64,000 nt of DNA from the NCBI GenBank assembly GCA_963813195.1, contig CAWEYC010000050.1, positions 110,433 to 174,432 on the forward strand. The letters are read 5' to 3'. The DNA comes from Roseiarcus sp963813195 (GTDB lineage: Bacteria; Pseudomonadota; Alphaproteobacteria; Rhizobiales; Beijerinckiaceae). Made by a program: the position numbers and the translations under genes. This document shows positions 1 through 8,281 of this stretch, piece by piece. Each line of letters starts with the position of its first letter. The stretch's first letter is position 1. A model generated the notes under the pieces. It made no database searches. It was not told the DNA's origin and worked only from the letters and a program-made list of their open reading frames with translations.

Positions 1-2
1 TC

Positions 3-1571
3 TACTCGCTGCCGAGCCGCGAGATCATCGCCGACAGCGTCGAATACATGGCGAACGCCCATTGCGCCGACGCGCTGGTGTGCATCTCCAATTGCGACAA
101 GATCACGCCGGGCATGCTGATGGCGGCGCTGCGGCTCAACATCCCCGCGGTGTTCGTCTCCGGCGGGCCGATGGAGGCGGGCAAGGTCGATTCCAAGGGC
201 AAGATCAAGAAGGTCGACCTCATCGACGCGATGGTCGCCGCCGCCGACAGCGCGGTCAGCGACGAAGAAGTCAATGTCATCGAACGCTCGGCGTGCCCGA
301 CCTGCGGCTCGTGCTCGGGCATGTTCACCGCCAATTCGATGAACTGCCTGACCGAAGCGCTCGGCCTGTCGCTGCCCGGCAACGGGACGATCGTCGCCAC
401 CCACGCCGACCGCCGGCGATTGTTCGTCGAGGCGGGCCATCTGATCGTCGATCTCGCGCGGCGCTGGTACGAGCAGGACGACGCGACCGCGCTGCCGCGC
501 TCGATCGCCAGCTTCAAGGCGTTCGAGAACGCGATGACGCTCGATATCGCGATGGGCGGCTCGACCAACACCGTGCTGCATCTGCTCGCCGCCGCGCACG
601 AGGCCGAGATCGAGTTCACCATGGCCGACATCGATCGGCTGTCGCGCCGCGTTCCCGTCCTGTGCAAGGTCGCGCCGTCGGTGCCCGACGTTCATGTCGA
701 GGACGTTCATCGCGCCGGCGGGATCATGGGCATTCTCGGCGAACTCGACCGCGGCGGGCTCCTCAACCGCGACGTCGCGATGGTGCACGCGGAATCGCTG
801 GAGCACGCCTTGATGCGCAACGACATCAAGCGCGCCGCAAGCCCGTCGACGCGCGAATTCTTCGCCGCGGCGCCGGGCGGCGTGCCGACGCAGGAGGCCT
901 TCAGCCAGGCGTCGCGCTACGAGGCGCTCGACGAGGACCGCGCCGGCGGCGTCATCCGCGACGCCGAGCACGCCTTTTCCAGGGATGGCGGCCTCGCCGT
1001 GCTCAAGGGCAATCTCGCCGTCGACGGCTGCATCGTGAAGACGGCGGGCGTCGACGCGGGCAATCTCGTGTTCGAGGGGCCGGCGAAAATCTTCGAGAGC
1101 CAGGACGACGCCGTGCAGGGCATTCTCGGCGGCGAAGTCGTCGCCGGCGACGTCGTCGTCATCCGCTACGAAGGGCCGCGCGGCGGGCCGGGCATGCAGG
1201 AAATGCTCTATCCCACCAGCTATCTCAAGTCGAAGGGCCTGGGCAAAGCCTGCGCGCTGATCACCGACGGGCGCTTCTCCGGCGGCACCTCGGGCCTCTC
1301 CATCGGCCACGTCTCGCCGGAAGCGGCCGAGGGCGGCGCGATCGGTCTCGTCGAGGCGGGCGACCGCATCGCCATCAATATTCCCCAGCGCTCGGTCCAG
1401 CTTCTCGTCTCCGACGAGACGCTCGCCAAACGCCGCGCCGCGATCGAGGCGAAGGGCAAAGGCGCCTGGAAGCCCGCCAAGCCGCGCAAGCGCAACGTCT
1501 CGACCGCGCTGCGCGCCTATGCCGCCTTCGCGACCAGCGCGGCGCGCGGCGCGGTGCGCGAGGTGCCGTGA
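3..1571 (+). CDS. ilvD: Dihydroxy-acid dehydratase, 5' end cut by window
   Basis: Dehydrates 2,3-dihydroxy-3-methylbutanoate (and the pentanoate) to the 2-keto acid in valine, leucine and isoleucine synthesis; cytoplasmic iron-sulfur enzyme. The frame is open from base 3 and begins inside the conserved YSLPSRE block, so by comparison with the 616-residue E. coli enzyme roughly the first 90 residues lie upstream of the window. Cluster-ligand regions SNCDKITPGM and CPTCGSCSGMFTANS are present, as are AMGGSTNTVLHLLAAA and the C-terminal ITDGRFSGGTSGLSIGHVSPEA signature. An internal ATG at base 48 is not the real start. It reads as a close homologue of the enterobacterial IlvD type. A 14-bp inverted repeat follows the stop. 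Confidence 0.96.
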   Translation, partial: YSLPSREIIADSVEYMANAHCADALVCISNCDKITPGMLMAALRLNIPAVFVSGGPMEAGKVDSKGKIKKVDLIDAMVAAADSAVSDEEVNVIERSACPTCGSCSGMFTANSMNCLTEALGLSLPGNGTIVATHADRRRLFVEAGHLIVDLARRWYEQDDATALPRSIASFKAFENAMTLDIAMGGSTNTVLHLLAAAHEAEIEFTMADIDRLSRRVPVLCKVAPSVPDVHVEDVHRAGGIMGILGELDRGGLLNRDVAMVHAESLEHALMRNDIKRAASPSTREFFAAAPGGVPTQEAFSQASRYEALDEDRAGGVIRDAEHAFSRDGGLAVLKGNLAVDGCIVKTAGVDAGNLVFEGPAKIFESQDDAVQGILGGEVVAGDVVVIRYEGPRGGPGMQEMLYPTSYLKSKGLGKACALITDGRFSGGTSGLSIGHVSPEAAEGGAIGLVEAGDRIAINIPQRSVQLLVSDETLAKRRAAIEAKGKGAWKPAKPRKRNVSTALRAYAAFATSAARGAVREVP

Positions 1572-1632
1572 GGCGCTTGGCGGACACCGGAACGGGCCTC
1601 GAGAAGAACTGAAGGCAATCGCGGTGTCGTTA

Positions 1633-1665
1633 CCGGCGGTTCGAGCCGAGCGCTCGAACTGCCGG
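1633..1665. promoter_or_regulatory. 14-bp inverted repeat between ilvD and an aldo/keto reductase
   Basis: CCGGCGGTTCGAGC at 1633-1646 pairs with GCTCGAACTGCCGG at 1652-1665, with a single mismatch that is a G-U wobble in RNA and a 5-base loop. There is no T run after it, so a classic terminator is not shown. It lies about 40 bases upstream of the reductase start at 1708, so it could be an operator or part of the mRNA leader as well as a weak ilvD terminator. Confidence 0.4.
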
Positions 1666-1707
1666 CGCAAATTGGGCTACCCTCGCCCCAGCAACGGAGA
1701 TTTCATC

Positions 1708-2658
1708 ATGCAAAAGCGAAGACTTGGCCGCACCGATCTCACCATCGCCCCGATGGTGTTCGGCGCCAACGTGTTCGGCTGGACGGCGGACAAGAAGACC
1801 TCGTTCGCTCTGCTCGACCGCTTCGCCGAGGCGGGCCTCAACGCGATCGACACCGCCGACGTCTATTCGCACTGGGCGCCGGGCAACAAGGGCGGCGAGT
1901 CCGAGACGATCCTCGGCGAGTGGATGAAGGCGCGCGGCAATCGCCAGGCGATGACGGTCATCACCAAGGTCGGCCTGCCGATGGGACCCGACAAGAAAGG
2001 GCTTTCCGCGCGCTATATCGAAGAGGCGGTCGAAGCGTCGTTGAAGCGGCTGCAAACCGAGACCATCGACCTCTATCTCTCGCATGTGCCGGACGAGGCG
2101 ACGCCGCACGAGGAGACGCTCGGCGCCTATCAGCGGCTGATCGCCAAGGGCAAGATCCGCTGGTGCGGCGCCTCGAATTTCGACGCGACGAAACTCGCCG
2201 CCGCGCTCGACGCCTCGCGAGCCAAGGGCCTGCCGCGCTACGAGGTGCTGCAGCCCGAATACAATCTCTACGATCGCGCCGCGTTCGACGGCCCGTTGCG
2301 CGATCTCTGCATCGCCGAGGATATCGGCGTGATCACCTATTTCAGCCTCGCCAAGGGCTTCCTCTCGGGCAAATACCGCAGCGAGGCCGACCTCGGCCAG
2401 AGCCCGCGCGGCGGCGGCGTGAAGGCCTATCTCAACCCGCGCGGCTTCCGCATTCTCGCCGCGCTCGACGAGGTCGCCGCGCGCCATGGCGTCAAGCCGG
2501 CCGATGCCGCGCTCGCCTGGCTCGTCGCGCGGCCCGGCGTCACCGCGCCGATCGCCAGCGCGACCTCCCTCGCCCAGTTGGAGAGCCTCATTCGCGCGGC
2601 GACGCTGACGCTGAGCGGCGAGGACGTGGCGGCGCTCGACAAAGCTAGCGCGGCATAG
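1708..2658 (+). CDS. Aldo/keto reductase
   Basis: NAD(P)H-dependent oxidoreductase of the aldo/keto reductase superfamily, 316 residues, a TIM-barrel cytoplasmic enzyme that interconverts aldehydes or ketones and alcohols. The family tetrad is visible: Asp48 and Tyr53 in AIDTADVY, Lys87 in TKVG and His126 in LSHVPD. The start at 1708 is chosen because GGAGA lies eight bases upstream and the protein then begins with the usual KRRLGRTDLTIAP; the open frame runs on to 1519 but that extension overlaps ilvD and looks non-coding. It may be transcribed alone or after ilvD. Substrate unknown. It converges on the acylase gene across a palindromic repeat. Confidence 0.9.
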   Translation: MQKRRLGRTDLTIAPMVFGANVFGWTADKKTSFALLDRFAEAGLNAIDTADVYSHWAPGNKGGESETILGEWMKARGNRQAMTVITKVGLPMGPDKKGLSARYIEEAVEASLKRLQTETIDLYLSHVPDEATPHEETLGAYQRLIAKGKIRWCGASNFDATKLAAALDASRAKGLPRYEVLQPEYNLYDRAAFDGPLRDLCIAEDIGVITYFSLAKGFLSGKYRSEADLGQSPRGGGVKAYLNPRGFRILAALDEVAARHGVKPADAALAWLVARPGVTAPIASATSLAQLESLIRAATLTLSGEDVAALDKASAA

Positions 2659-2674
2659 GGGTTTAAGGTACCCC

Positions 2675-2788
2675 TGACCGTCATGGCCGGGCTTGTCCCG
2701 GCCATCCACGCGGTTCCGTTCCGCGAGCTTTCCCGAGTTGTGCTGGCGGTTCGGCGTGGATGCCCGGCATAAGGCCGGGCATGACAAC
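2675..2788. repeat. Composite palindromic (REP/BIME-like) element
   Basis: Two arms, about 2675-2710 and 2755-2788, are near reverse complements of each other, and each arm is itself a hairpin: GGCCGGG-CTTGT-CCCGGCC on the left and GCCCGGC-ATAAG-GCCGGGC on the right. The outer bases are GTCATG ... CATGAC and the inner ones ATCCACG ... CGTGGAT. It sits in the gap between two convergent genes, the usual place for interspersed palindromic units, where it may help end transcription from both sides. Repeats starting GTCATGGCCGGG are known from Rhizobiales genomes. Confidence 0.8.
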
Positions 2789-2853
2789 CAGGGTTTGATA
2801 TTCTCGACACCCGTCCTGCAACAAATAAGGGGAGTGCGCAGCGCACGCCGCCT

Positions 2854-5229
2854 CTACTGCGGCGCAAACACCAGCTCCTGCGCGCCGGCGCGCTTCAGAT
2901 CGTCCTCGCTTCCGGCGAGCGTGATCGATTTGCCGTCGATCCACAGCGGCGCGAGATCGCGATAGTGGGGCGAGAAGATGTGGCCGGATTCACCGGTGGC
3001 GATGATGAAGCGCGACTTGTCGGGGTCGGAAAGATCGTAGATGCCGCGAAAGCCGGCGCCCTGCGTGCGCGCGAAGGGTTGGTCGGCGGGAACCTCGAAG
3101 CCGCCGCCGCGATCGAGCGTATAGAAGCCGCCGCTCGCGGGCATGCTGAGGTCGCTGAGCCGATCGAGCAGCGGGATGTGGCTGTAGACCTTGTGCCGGA
3201 GCAGCGCGACGTGTTCGCGCCCCCATTTCCATTGGCTCATGTCCGGGCCATCGCGCTTGACGAGGAGCGCGAGGCCCTCGTCGAGGGCGCGCGCCAGCGT
3301 CGCGCGGCAGTCGGGATCGGGCTTGCCGGAAGCGTCGCACCACGAGGGGTGATCGCGCAGCAGTGAAATCAACGTGGTGGCGGCGAACGGGCCTTTCTCG
3401 CTCATGGAGAGCCCGACTTTCTCGACGAGCATGATCCGGTGCAAGGCGCCCATGTAAGCGGTGAAGATCAGCGGCTCCGGGCGGTCCTTGTCCATCACGC
3501 CGTCCCAGCCGGCGAGCAGCGCCAGCGCCTGCCGCGCGCGCTCGTCGCTCGGCGACGCGTTCTTGAGAAACGGCAGCAGCTCCTTCGCGGCGAGGGATAC
3601 GTGATCGGCCTGCATCGCCGCCGACGTGTCGAGACTGTGCTTGTCGGTCGTGTCGAAGAATTGCTGGATGCGCCGCGCGCGAAAGGCCTCCTCCCAGTCC
3701 TGGCCGAGCGTCGGCTGATGATCGTCAGGCACGATGGCGTTGTTGGCGTTGAAAAGGAAGCCGGTCGCCGGATTGTGGAGTTGCGGCCATTGCTCGAAAG
3801 GAACCGTTCCGATCCAGTCCGTCTGACCGGACGCTCCGTCGGTCGGGGCCAGCCCGTCGCCGGACTTGCGTAGCGGCGTCAGCCCGGGGCTGATGTATCC
3901 GATGTCCCCGGAAACGTCGGCGTAGACCAGGTTCTGCGTCGGCGTCTGATAAAACCGCAACGCGGCGAGGAAGTCGTCCCAATTGGCCGCCGCGTCGACG
4001 CGCAGGAAACTCTCGGCGCTGGTGTCCGCGGCGCCGAGGCCGGTGTAGGCGAGGGCCATCGCCTTGCCGGCGCCGGCGAGCGCGGCCAGAGAGGCGTCGA
4101 CATCCGAGAGAACGGGTCCGTGCCGGGTCGCCCTGACGCGCAGCGCCACGTCGGCGGCGCCCTTCACGTGGATCGTCTCGTCGTGCGTCACGAACGGCAT
4201 GGGGCCGTCGGGCGTCAGATATTGGTCGGGGTTGGCCGGGTCGATCGTCTCGACGAACAAGTCCTGAACGTCGGTGTAGGCGTTTGTCGAACCCCAGGCG
4301 ATGTGGTCGTTTTGTCCGAGGAGGACGCCTGGAAATCCGGGGATCGTCGCGCCCTTGACGGAGCCTTCGGGCGTGACGATGCGAGCCAGATACCAAAGGA
4401 TCGGCGCGCCGATTTCGAGGTGGGGATCGTTGGCGAGAATGGGCTTGCCGGTCACGGTCCGGGCGCCGGAGACGACCCATTCGTTCGAGGCGCCATGCCG
4501 CTCGGGCAGCAGCGCGCCGAGCTGGTCGAGCGGGCTTTCGAGTTCGACGTGGTTCGGGTTGATCACGGGGGAGGTCGTGATCGGCCAGTCGGCTTTCGGC
4601 ATCGGGAACAGCCAGCGCGCCTGTTCCGGCGGCAGCTTTTGCCGCAGTTTGGCGCGCAGCGTCTCCATTGCGTAGTTGCCGCTGAGCTGCAGCGACAGCA
4701 GCTTGCCCCACACCAGCGAATCCGCCGGCTTCCACGGCTCCGGCCGATCGCCGAGGATCATGAATTCCGGCGGCAGCGCGTCCTTGTGGGAGTCGAGGTA
4801 GGCGTTGACCCCATCCGAGTAGGCCTGCAGGCGCGCCTGCGCCCATGGCGAAAGCGCCGCGAAGCTGCTTTCGGCGAGGCGATAGAAGCCGAGCGTGCGG
4901 ATGAATCGATCGACGCCGACGACATCAGGGCCGACGATCTCGGCGATGCGGCCCTGACCGACGCGGCGTTGGATCTCCATCTGGTAGAGGCGCTCGCTGG
5001 CGTGGATGTAGCCGAGCGCGCGCGCCGCGTCGTCCAACGACGATGCAAAAATGTGCGGAACGCCATAATGGTCGCGCCATACCCGCGTCTGCGCGTGGAG
5101 GCCGGGCAGGGCGAGCGCGCCGGAATAGGCCGGCATGGCGCGATAGAAGAGGTAAAACCCGCCCGCGGCCGCCAGGACGACGAGCACAACGACGAATTTC
5201 GCCACCGCCTTCAACAGACGGAACTTCAT
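2854..5229 (-). CDS. Penicillin acylase family (S45) Ntn-hydrolase, membrane-anchored precursor
   Basis: Probable N-terminal-nucleophile amidohydrolase of the penicillin/acyl-homoserine-lactone acylase family, 791 residues. Residues 1-30 form a positively charged start plus a hydrophobic segment (VAKFVVVLVVLAAAGGFYLF), so the protein is exported or inner-membrane anchored. The alpha domain contains YGVPHIFASS and GYIHASERLYQME. The self-cleavage and nucleophile serine is Ser248 in GASNEWVVSGARTVTGKPIL, followed by NDPHLEI and NDHIAWGSTN, all hallmark S45 blocks. The family splits amide bonds of acylated amines such as beta-lactams, acyl-homoserine lactones or acyl peptides; substrate choice cannot be read here. 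It is a single gene, 166 bases downstream of xthA on the same strand. Confidence 0.9.
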   Translation of the reverse strand: MKFRLLKAVAKFVVVLVVLAAAGGFYLFYRAMPAYSGALALPGLHAQTRVWRDHYGVPHIFASSLDDAARALGYIHASERLYQMEIQRRVGQGRIAEIVGPDVVGVDRFIRTLGFYRLAESSFAALSPWAQARLQAYSDGVNAYLDSHKDALPPEFMILGDRPEPWKPADSLVWGKLLSLQLSGNYAMETLRAKLRQKLPPEQARWLFPMPKADWPITTSPVINPNHVELESPLDQLGALLPERHGASNEWVVSGARTVTGKPILANDPHLEIGAPILWYLARIVTPEGSVKGATIPGFPGVLLGQNDHIAWGSTNAYTDVQDLFVETIDPANPDQYLTPDGPMPFVTHDETIHVKGAADVALRVRATRHGPVLSDVDASLAALAGAGKAMALAYTGLGAADTSAESFLRVDAAANWDDFLAALRFYQTPTQNLVYADVSGDIGYISPGLTPLRKSGDGLAPTDGASGQTDWIGTVPFEQWPQLHNPATGFLFNANNAIVPDDHQPTLGQDWEEAFRARRIQQFFDTTDKHSLDTSAAMQADHVSLAAKELLPFLKNASPSDERARQALALLAGWDGVMDKDRPEPLIFTAYMGALHRIMLVEKVGLSMSEKGPFAATTLISLLRDHPSWCDASGKPDPDCRATLARALDEGLALLVKRDGPDMSQWKWGREHVALLRHKVYSHIPLLDRLSDLSMPASGGFYTLDRGGGFEVPADQPFARTQGAGFRGIYDLSDPDKSRFIIATGESGHIFSPHYRDLAPLWIDGKSITLAGSEDDLKRAGAQELVFAPQ

Positions 5230-5395
5230 GACCGCTTCCCCCTTCGCGCGAACGCCGACGGCGCTCGCGGAGCAATCGCCCCAATGAAGCCGGTTTACTC
5301 CAGCTTGTCCATGTCTGGCGCAGTACTTGAATCGCCGATTTCCGCCATTCCCGCTCGGAATGGCGCTGCGGTGGATCGGCGCGCGCTCGGTTCGG

Positions 5396-6202
5396 CTACA
5401 GCGCCAGCTCGACCTTTACCGGCGCATGGTCGGAGGGCCGCTCCCAGTCCCGGGCGTCGCGCAACACGTGCATCGAGCTCACGGCGTCGGCGAGCGAGGC
5501 GCTGACCCAGACATGGTCGAGGCGGCGACCTCTGTCGGCTTTCGACCAATCCGGCGAGCGATAGCTCCACCAAGTGTAGAGCTTTTCCTTTTCGGGAACG
5601 AACTTGCGCAGGGCGTCGGTCCAGGGACCGGCGGCCTGCGCGTAGCCGAGCTTTTCCACCTCGATCGGCGTGTGGCTGACGACGTCGAGCAGCGCCCTAT
5701 GGCTCCAGACGTCGTGCTCGAGCGGCGCGATGTTGAGGTCGCCGACGAGAATGGCGCGGCCCGCGGCGGTCTTGGCGTCCGTGAACCACGCCGTCATTTC
5801 GTCGACGAAGGCGAGCTTGTGGGCGAATTTTACGTTGATCGCGGGATCGGGTTCGTCGCCGCCGGCCGGAACGTAGAAATTATGGATCTCCAGGCCCTTC
5901 GCCTCGCCGCCGAGCGTCACATGGAGATGCCGCGAGTCGCCCTTCGCGCAGAACTCGCGCGGCTTGACGTCGACGATCGGCAGCTTGGAGGCGACGGCGA
6001 CGCCGTGGTAGCCCTTCTGGCCATTGATCGCGACGTGCTCGTAGCCGCGCTTATGAAACTCGCCGAACGGGAATTGCGCGTCGGGGCACTTGGTCTCCTG
6101 GAGGCACAGGACGTCGGGACTATGTTCGTCGAGGTAGCGCCCGACGAGCCCGATGCGCAGGCGCACCGAATTGATGTTCCAGGTCGAGATCGAAAAGCGC
6201 AC
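5396..6202 (-). CDS. xthA: Exodeoxyribonuclease III
   Basis: Base-excision-repair AP endonuclease and 3'-5' exonuclease of the endonuclease/exonuclease/phosphatase fold; cytoplasmic, Mg-dependent. With the GTG start at 6202 the protein is 268 residues, the length of E. coli ExoIII, and begins RFSISTWNINSVRLR. Catalytic positions are visible: Glu36 in LCLQETK, Asp155 and Asn157 in VGDLNIAP, Asp229 in RLDHVWVS, and Asp258-His259 in PSDHAPV. The open frame extends upstream to 6295, but that part carries a short tandem repeat and no family similarity. It lies downstream of lolA on the same strand, a pairing common in Rhizobiales. Confidence 0.95.
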   Translation of the reverse strand: MRFSISTWNINSVRLRIGLVGRYLDEHSPDVLCLQETKCPDAQFPFGEFHKRGYEHVAINGQKGYHGVAVASKLPIVDVKPREFCAKGDSRHLHVTLGGEAKGLEIHNFYVPAGGDEPDPAINVKFAHKLAFVDEMTAWFTDAKTAAGRAILVGDLNIAPLEHDVWSHRALLDVVSHTPIEVEKLGYAQAAGPWTDALRKFVPEKEKLYTWWSYRSPDWSKADRGRRLDHVWVSASLADAVSSMHVLRDARDWERPSDHAPVKVELAL

Positions 6203-6271
6203 TGGCGAGCCTTTTTGCAAACGGGCGGGGCGACCATGGCGGCTTTGCGTATCGACGCAAGGGCCGCGGTC

Positions 6272-6310
6272 GACTTGCCCACAGGACTTGCCCACAGGAC
6301 TTGCCCACAG
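6272..6310. repeat. Three exact tandem copies of a 13-bp unit
   Basis: GACTTGCCCACAG is repeated head to tail three times without a mismatch at 6272-6284, 6285-6297 and 6298-6310, in the gap between the lolA stop and the xthA start. On the transcribed (minus) strand the unit reads CTGTGGGCAAGTC. It may vary in copy number by slippage; it lies in the xthA leader. Confidence 0.9.
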
Positions 6311-6332
6311 GCGAGGCGGGACGCGCCGGGCG

Positions 6333-7052
6333 CTACTTCCGCTTGTTCATCGGCGAGGCTGGGTTGTCGTCGATATAGAAGAGGCTGGGATCGGGCTTGG
6401 TGGCGAGATCGACGTTGAACAGGGTGACCACGGTCTGAAAGCCCTGCGCGTCGATGACGGTCCATTGCTTCAGCGCGAAGGTGTCGGGATCGAACACCAG
6501 CGCGATCTCCGCCGTGCCGCCGAACGTCGCCTTGTCCTCGATCTCGATCGTCACGGCGTTGGCCTCGACCGTGACCCGCTTGACCTTGGTGTCCTTGGCG
6601 AGGTCGATATGATCGGCGAGCAGGAATTTCAGCGGCGTCTGGCCGATGAAATAGAGATCCTGGGTATCGAGCTTCTGGTCGCGCACCGCGACCGAGCGGC
6701 CGTCGGCGACGATTTCGAGCCGGGCGGGCGGGGCGAAGCGGAACAGCATATGGCCCGGCCGGTCGAGATAGAGCTGGCCTTCCGAACGCCGGCCGTCCGG
6801 TCCGATCTGCACGAAGTCCGCGGTCATGACGCGCGCGCTGTCGAGAAACGCGTTGGCTTTGGCGACCGCGTCGGCAGCGCTGATTTCCAGCTTGGCCGGC
6901 TTGATCGCATCCTTGACGGGAGCGGCGAGCGCGGCGGGCTTGGCGGGCGGCGTCGGCGGGTTGATGTCCAGCGGCGCATCCCCGGCGCAGGCGAGGCGCG
7001 CGCCAGCCAGAAGCGCGAGGATTGACCAGACGAAGGGCCGAAGGATCGTCAT
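6333..7052 (-). CDS. lolA: LolA-family outer-membrane lipoprotein carrier protein
   Basis: Periplasmic chaperone that takes lipoproteins from the LolCDE transporter and hands them to the outer membrane. The 239-residue protein starts with a hydrophobic signal peptide (FVWSILALLAGARLACAG), then a Pro/Ala-rich spacer to about residue 55, then the LolA-like fold: VMTADFVQIGPDGRRSEGQL, YLDRPGHMLFRFAPP, FFIG-type strand YFIGQTPLKFLLAD and the C-terminal DAQGFQTVVTLFNVD. The ATG at 7052 is preferred over the TTG at 7061. The spacer is longer than in enterobacterial LolA, as is common in alphaproteobacteria. It is directly upstream of xthA. Confidence 0.85.
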   Translation of the reverse strand: MTILRPFVWSILALLAGARLACAGDAPLDINPPTPPAKPAALAAPVKDAIKPAKLEISAADAVAKANAFLDSARVMTADFVQIGPDGRRSEGQLYLDRPGHMLFRFAPPARLEIVADGRSVAVRDQKLDTQDLYFIGQTPLKFLLADHIDLAKDTKVKRVTVEANAVTIEIEDKATFGGTAEIALVFDPDTFALKQWTVIDAQGFQTVVTLFNVDLATKPDPSLFYIDDNPASPMNKRK

Positions 7053-7493
7053 GAAACTCAAAGCTTTCGTTTCGGGAGGAGGCGCCGCGCGAGGACGTTC
7101 GGCGAGCGCCAGGCGCTCAATGGCAGGGGCTTGTGATCGTATTGTGGCGACCCCGGCGACCGCAACACGCCGCCGATTTTTTGGCGACGTTTCGAGCGTG
7201 GGCCGCGCCGATGTTCGCAGACGGTGGTCCGCAGCGACTTGCCGGCGGCGTGCGGCGTGAGCGCAGGGCAGGTAATATAAATTGAATAAAATGATATTAT
7301 CTTTCGACGCAATCGTGTAAATGTAGCTTACGGATATGTATCTACAGTTGTATATTAATAATTTACCGGGACAAATTATCTCAAAAGCCGCAAGTTAATA
7401 TTCATCATGTAAGAAATATGAACAATCCAAGCGTTGACTCGCAATTACGCTACGGCAACACTCGGCGTGCAGAGTTAATTATTGGAGGATGAA
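7053..7493. other. Intergenic region with an AT-rich patch
   Basis: No gene is supported here. From about 7260 to 7480 the sequence is strikingly AT-rich (for example TAATATAAATTGAATAAAAT, TATATTAATAATTTAC) against GC-rich surroundings, and it ends at the ribosome binding site of the orphan gene at 7494. A TTGACT at 7434-7439 followed 17 bases later by AACACT could be a sigma-70-type promoter, but the -10 match is poor. The divergent lolA promoter should also lie here, in the 7060-7260 part. Confidence 0.6.
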
Positions 7494-7970
7494 ATGACGA
7501 AATTCACCATTTCCGCAGCGTTTGAAAGCTTTCGATCGTTGAAGCCATCGGGATACAGCCGCCAGCTATTTAACCAACAGGTCCTCTCCAGGCGGATGGA
7601 TCGGCTTGGCGCGCGGCGCCTCGGCGGCCGAATCGGCGCGGTCGCATCGCCTCCCCAGCACCTGGACGCCAGACTGCTCGAAGATGGTCAGGCCTTGGAG
7701 GTCGCGTGGAATTTCGAGCTCAAGGCGCTTGTCGCCTCCAGGCGCCTGAAAACGCCCGAGGCCCAGGCCGCCGCCAAGGCGGCGCGGTCCGCCACGGCCG
7801 CGATCGTCGTACGCGTCGAAACCGCGCGCGCGCTGACGCTGGACGGTCTGAAAGTTCAGGCGCGGGCGGTGTCGTGGCGCCGTGACGGCGAACCTCTGGG
7901 GCCCGAGCTTCCCGACGAACAGGGCGCTTACGACACGTGGACCGAAATGGCGGAGTTGCCGAATTGGTGA
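7494..7970 (+). CDS. Hypothetical protein, 158 aa
   Basis: Not recognised. The start at 7494 has a strong GGAGG (7484-7488) five bases upstream, supporting that it is translated. The protein begins MTKFTISAAFESFRSL, is basic near residues 30-50 (RRMDRLGARRLGGR), then Ala-rich (about 85-105, AQAAAKAARSATAAIVVRV) and ends acidic (EMAELPNW). No signal peptide, membrane segment or catalytic motif is visible. It stands alone, divergent from lolA, after the AT-rich patch, and ends about 100 bases before the convergent small secreted protein. Composition is otherwise GC-rich like its neighbours, so only its promoter region looks foreign. Confidence 0.6.
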   Translation: MTKFTISAAFESFRSLKPSGYSRQLFNQQVLSRRMDRLGARRLGGRIGAVASPPQHLDARLLEDGQALEVAWNFELKALVASRRLKTPEAQAAAKAARSATAAIVVRVETARALTLDGLKVQARAVSWRRDGEPLGPELPDEQGAYDTWTEMAELPNW

Positions 7971-8074
7971 GCGGAGGCGCCCTCGCGCGCCCTGCTCAGG
8001 CCGCCGCCAAACGACGGACAAGCGCTCGCGTCCGAACTGCCGGCGCGAGCGCCGTGGGTTTCTCCCCGCGAAAG

Positions 8075-8281
8075 CTAGTTATAATTGTCAGGATCTTGCA
8101 TGCACTTGTTGTATTCAGCTTTTCGTTCCGCTTTGCTCGGCAGGTGCTTCAATGTCACCAGACTCATGCATTTTTTCGGGGTGTCGTGAGTGTGTGTCGA
8201 ATACGGGCCAGCATAGGCAGACCCTGCTGCGAGCAAAAGTGAACTCGAGAGAACGATCGCCAAAGTCGCCTTGACTTGCAT
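8075..8281 (-). CDS. Small secreted protein, PsiF-like
   Basis: 68-residue protein with a clear Sec signal peptide (MQVKATLAIVLSSSLLLAAG, cleavage probably after SAYA) and a mature part of about 45 residues. The mature part has two cysteines 22 residues apart flanking LKHLPSKAERKAEYNKC, a spacing and charge pattern like one PsiF repeat (phosphate-starvation-inducible periplasmic family). The start is fixed by GGTGGAGG, about five bases upstream on the minus strand, and by the signal peptide; the longer upstream frame is not convincing. The two cysteines could form a disulfide in the periplasm. Function of PsiF-type proteins is not established. Confidence 0.6.
   Translation of the reverse strand: MQVKATLAIVLSSSLLLAAGSAYAGPYSTHTHDTPKKCMSLVTLKHLPSKAERKAEYNKCMQDPDNYN

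Noticed and set aside
62..1612. 516-codon plus-strand frame overlapping ilvD
   Set aside because: Arg/Gly-rich shadow of ilvD in another frame; no motif and no ribosome site.
1519..1707. N-terminal extension of the aldo/keto reductase
   Set aside because: Overlaps ilvD and has no family similarity; a ribosome site and the family N-terminus point to 1708.
4120..5505. 461-codon plus-strand frame opposite the acylase
   Set aside because: Antisense shadow of the GC-rich acylase gene with no motif.
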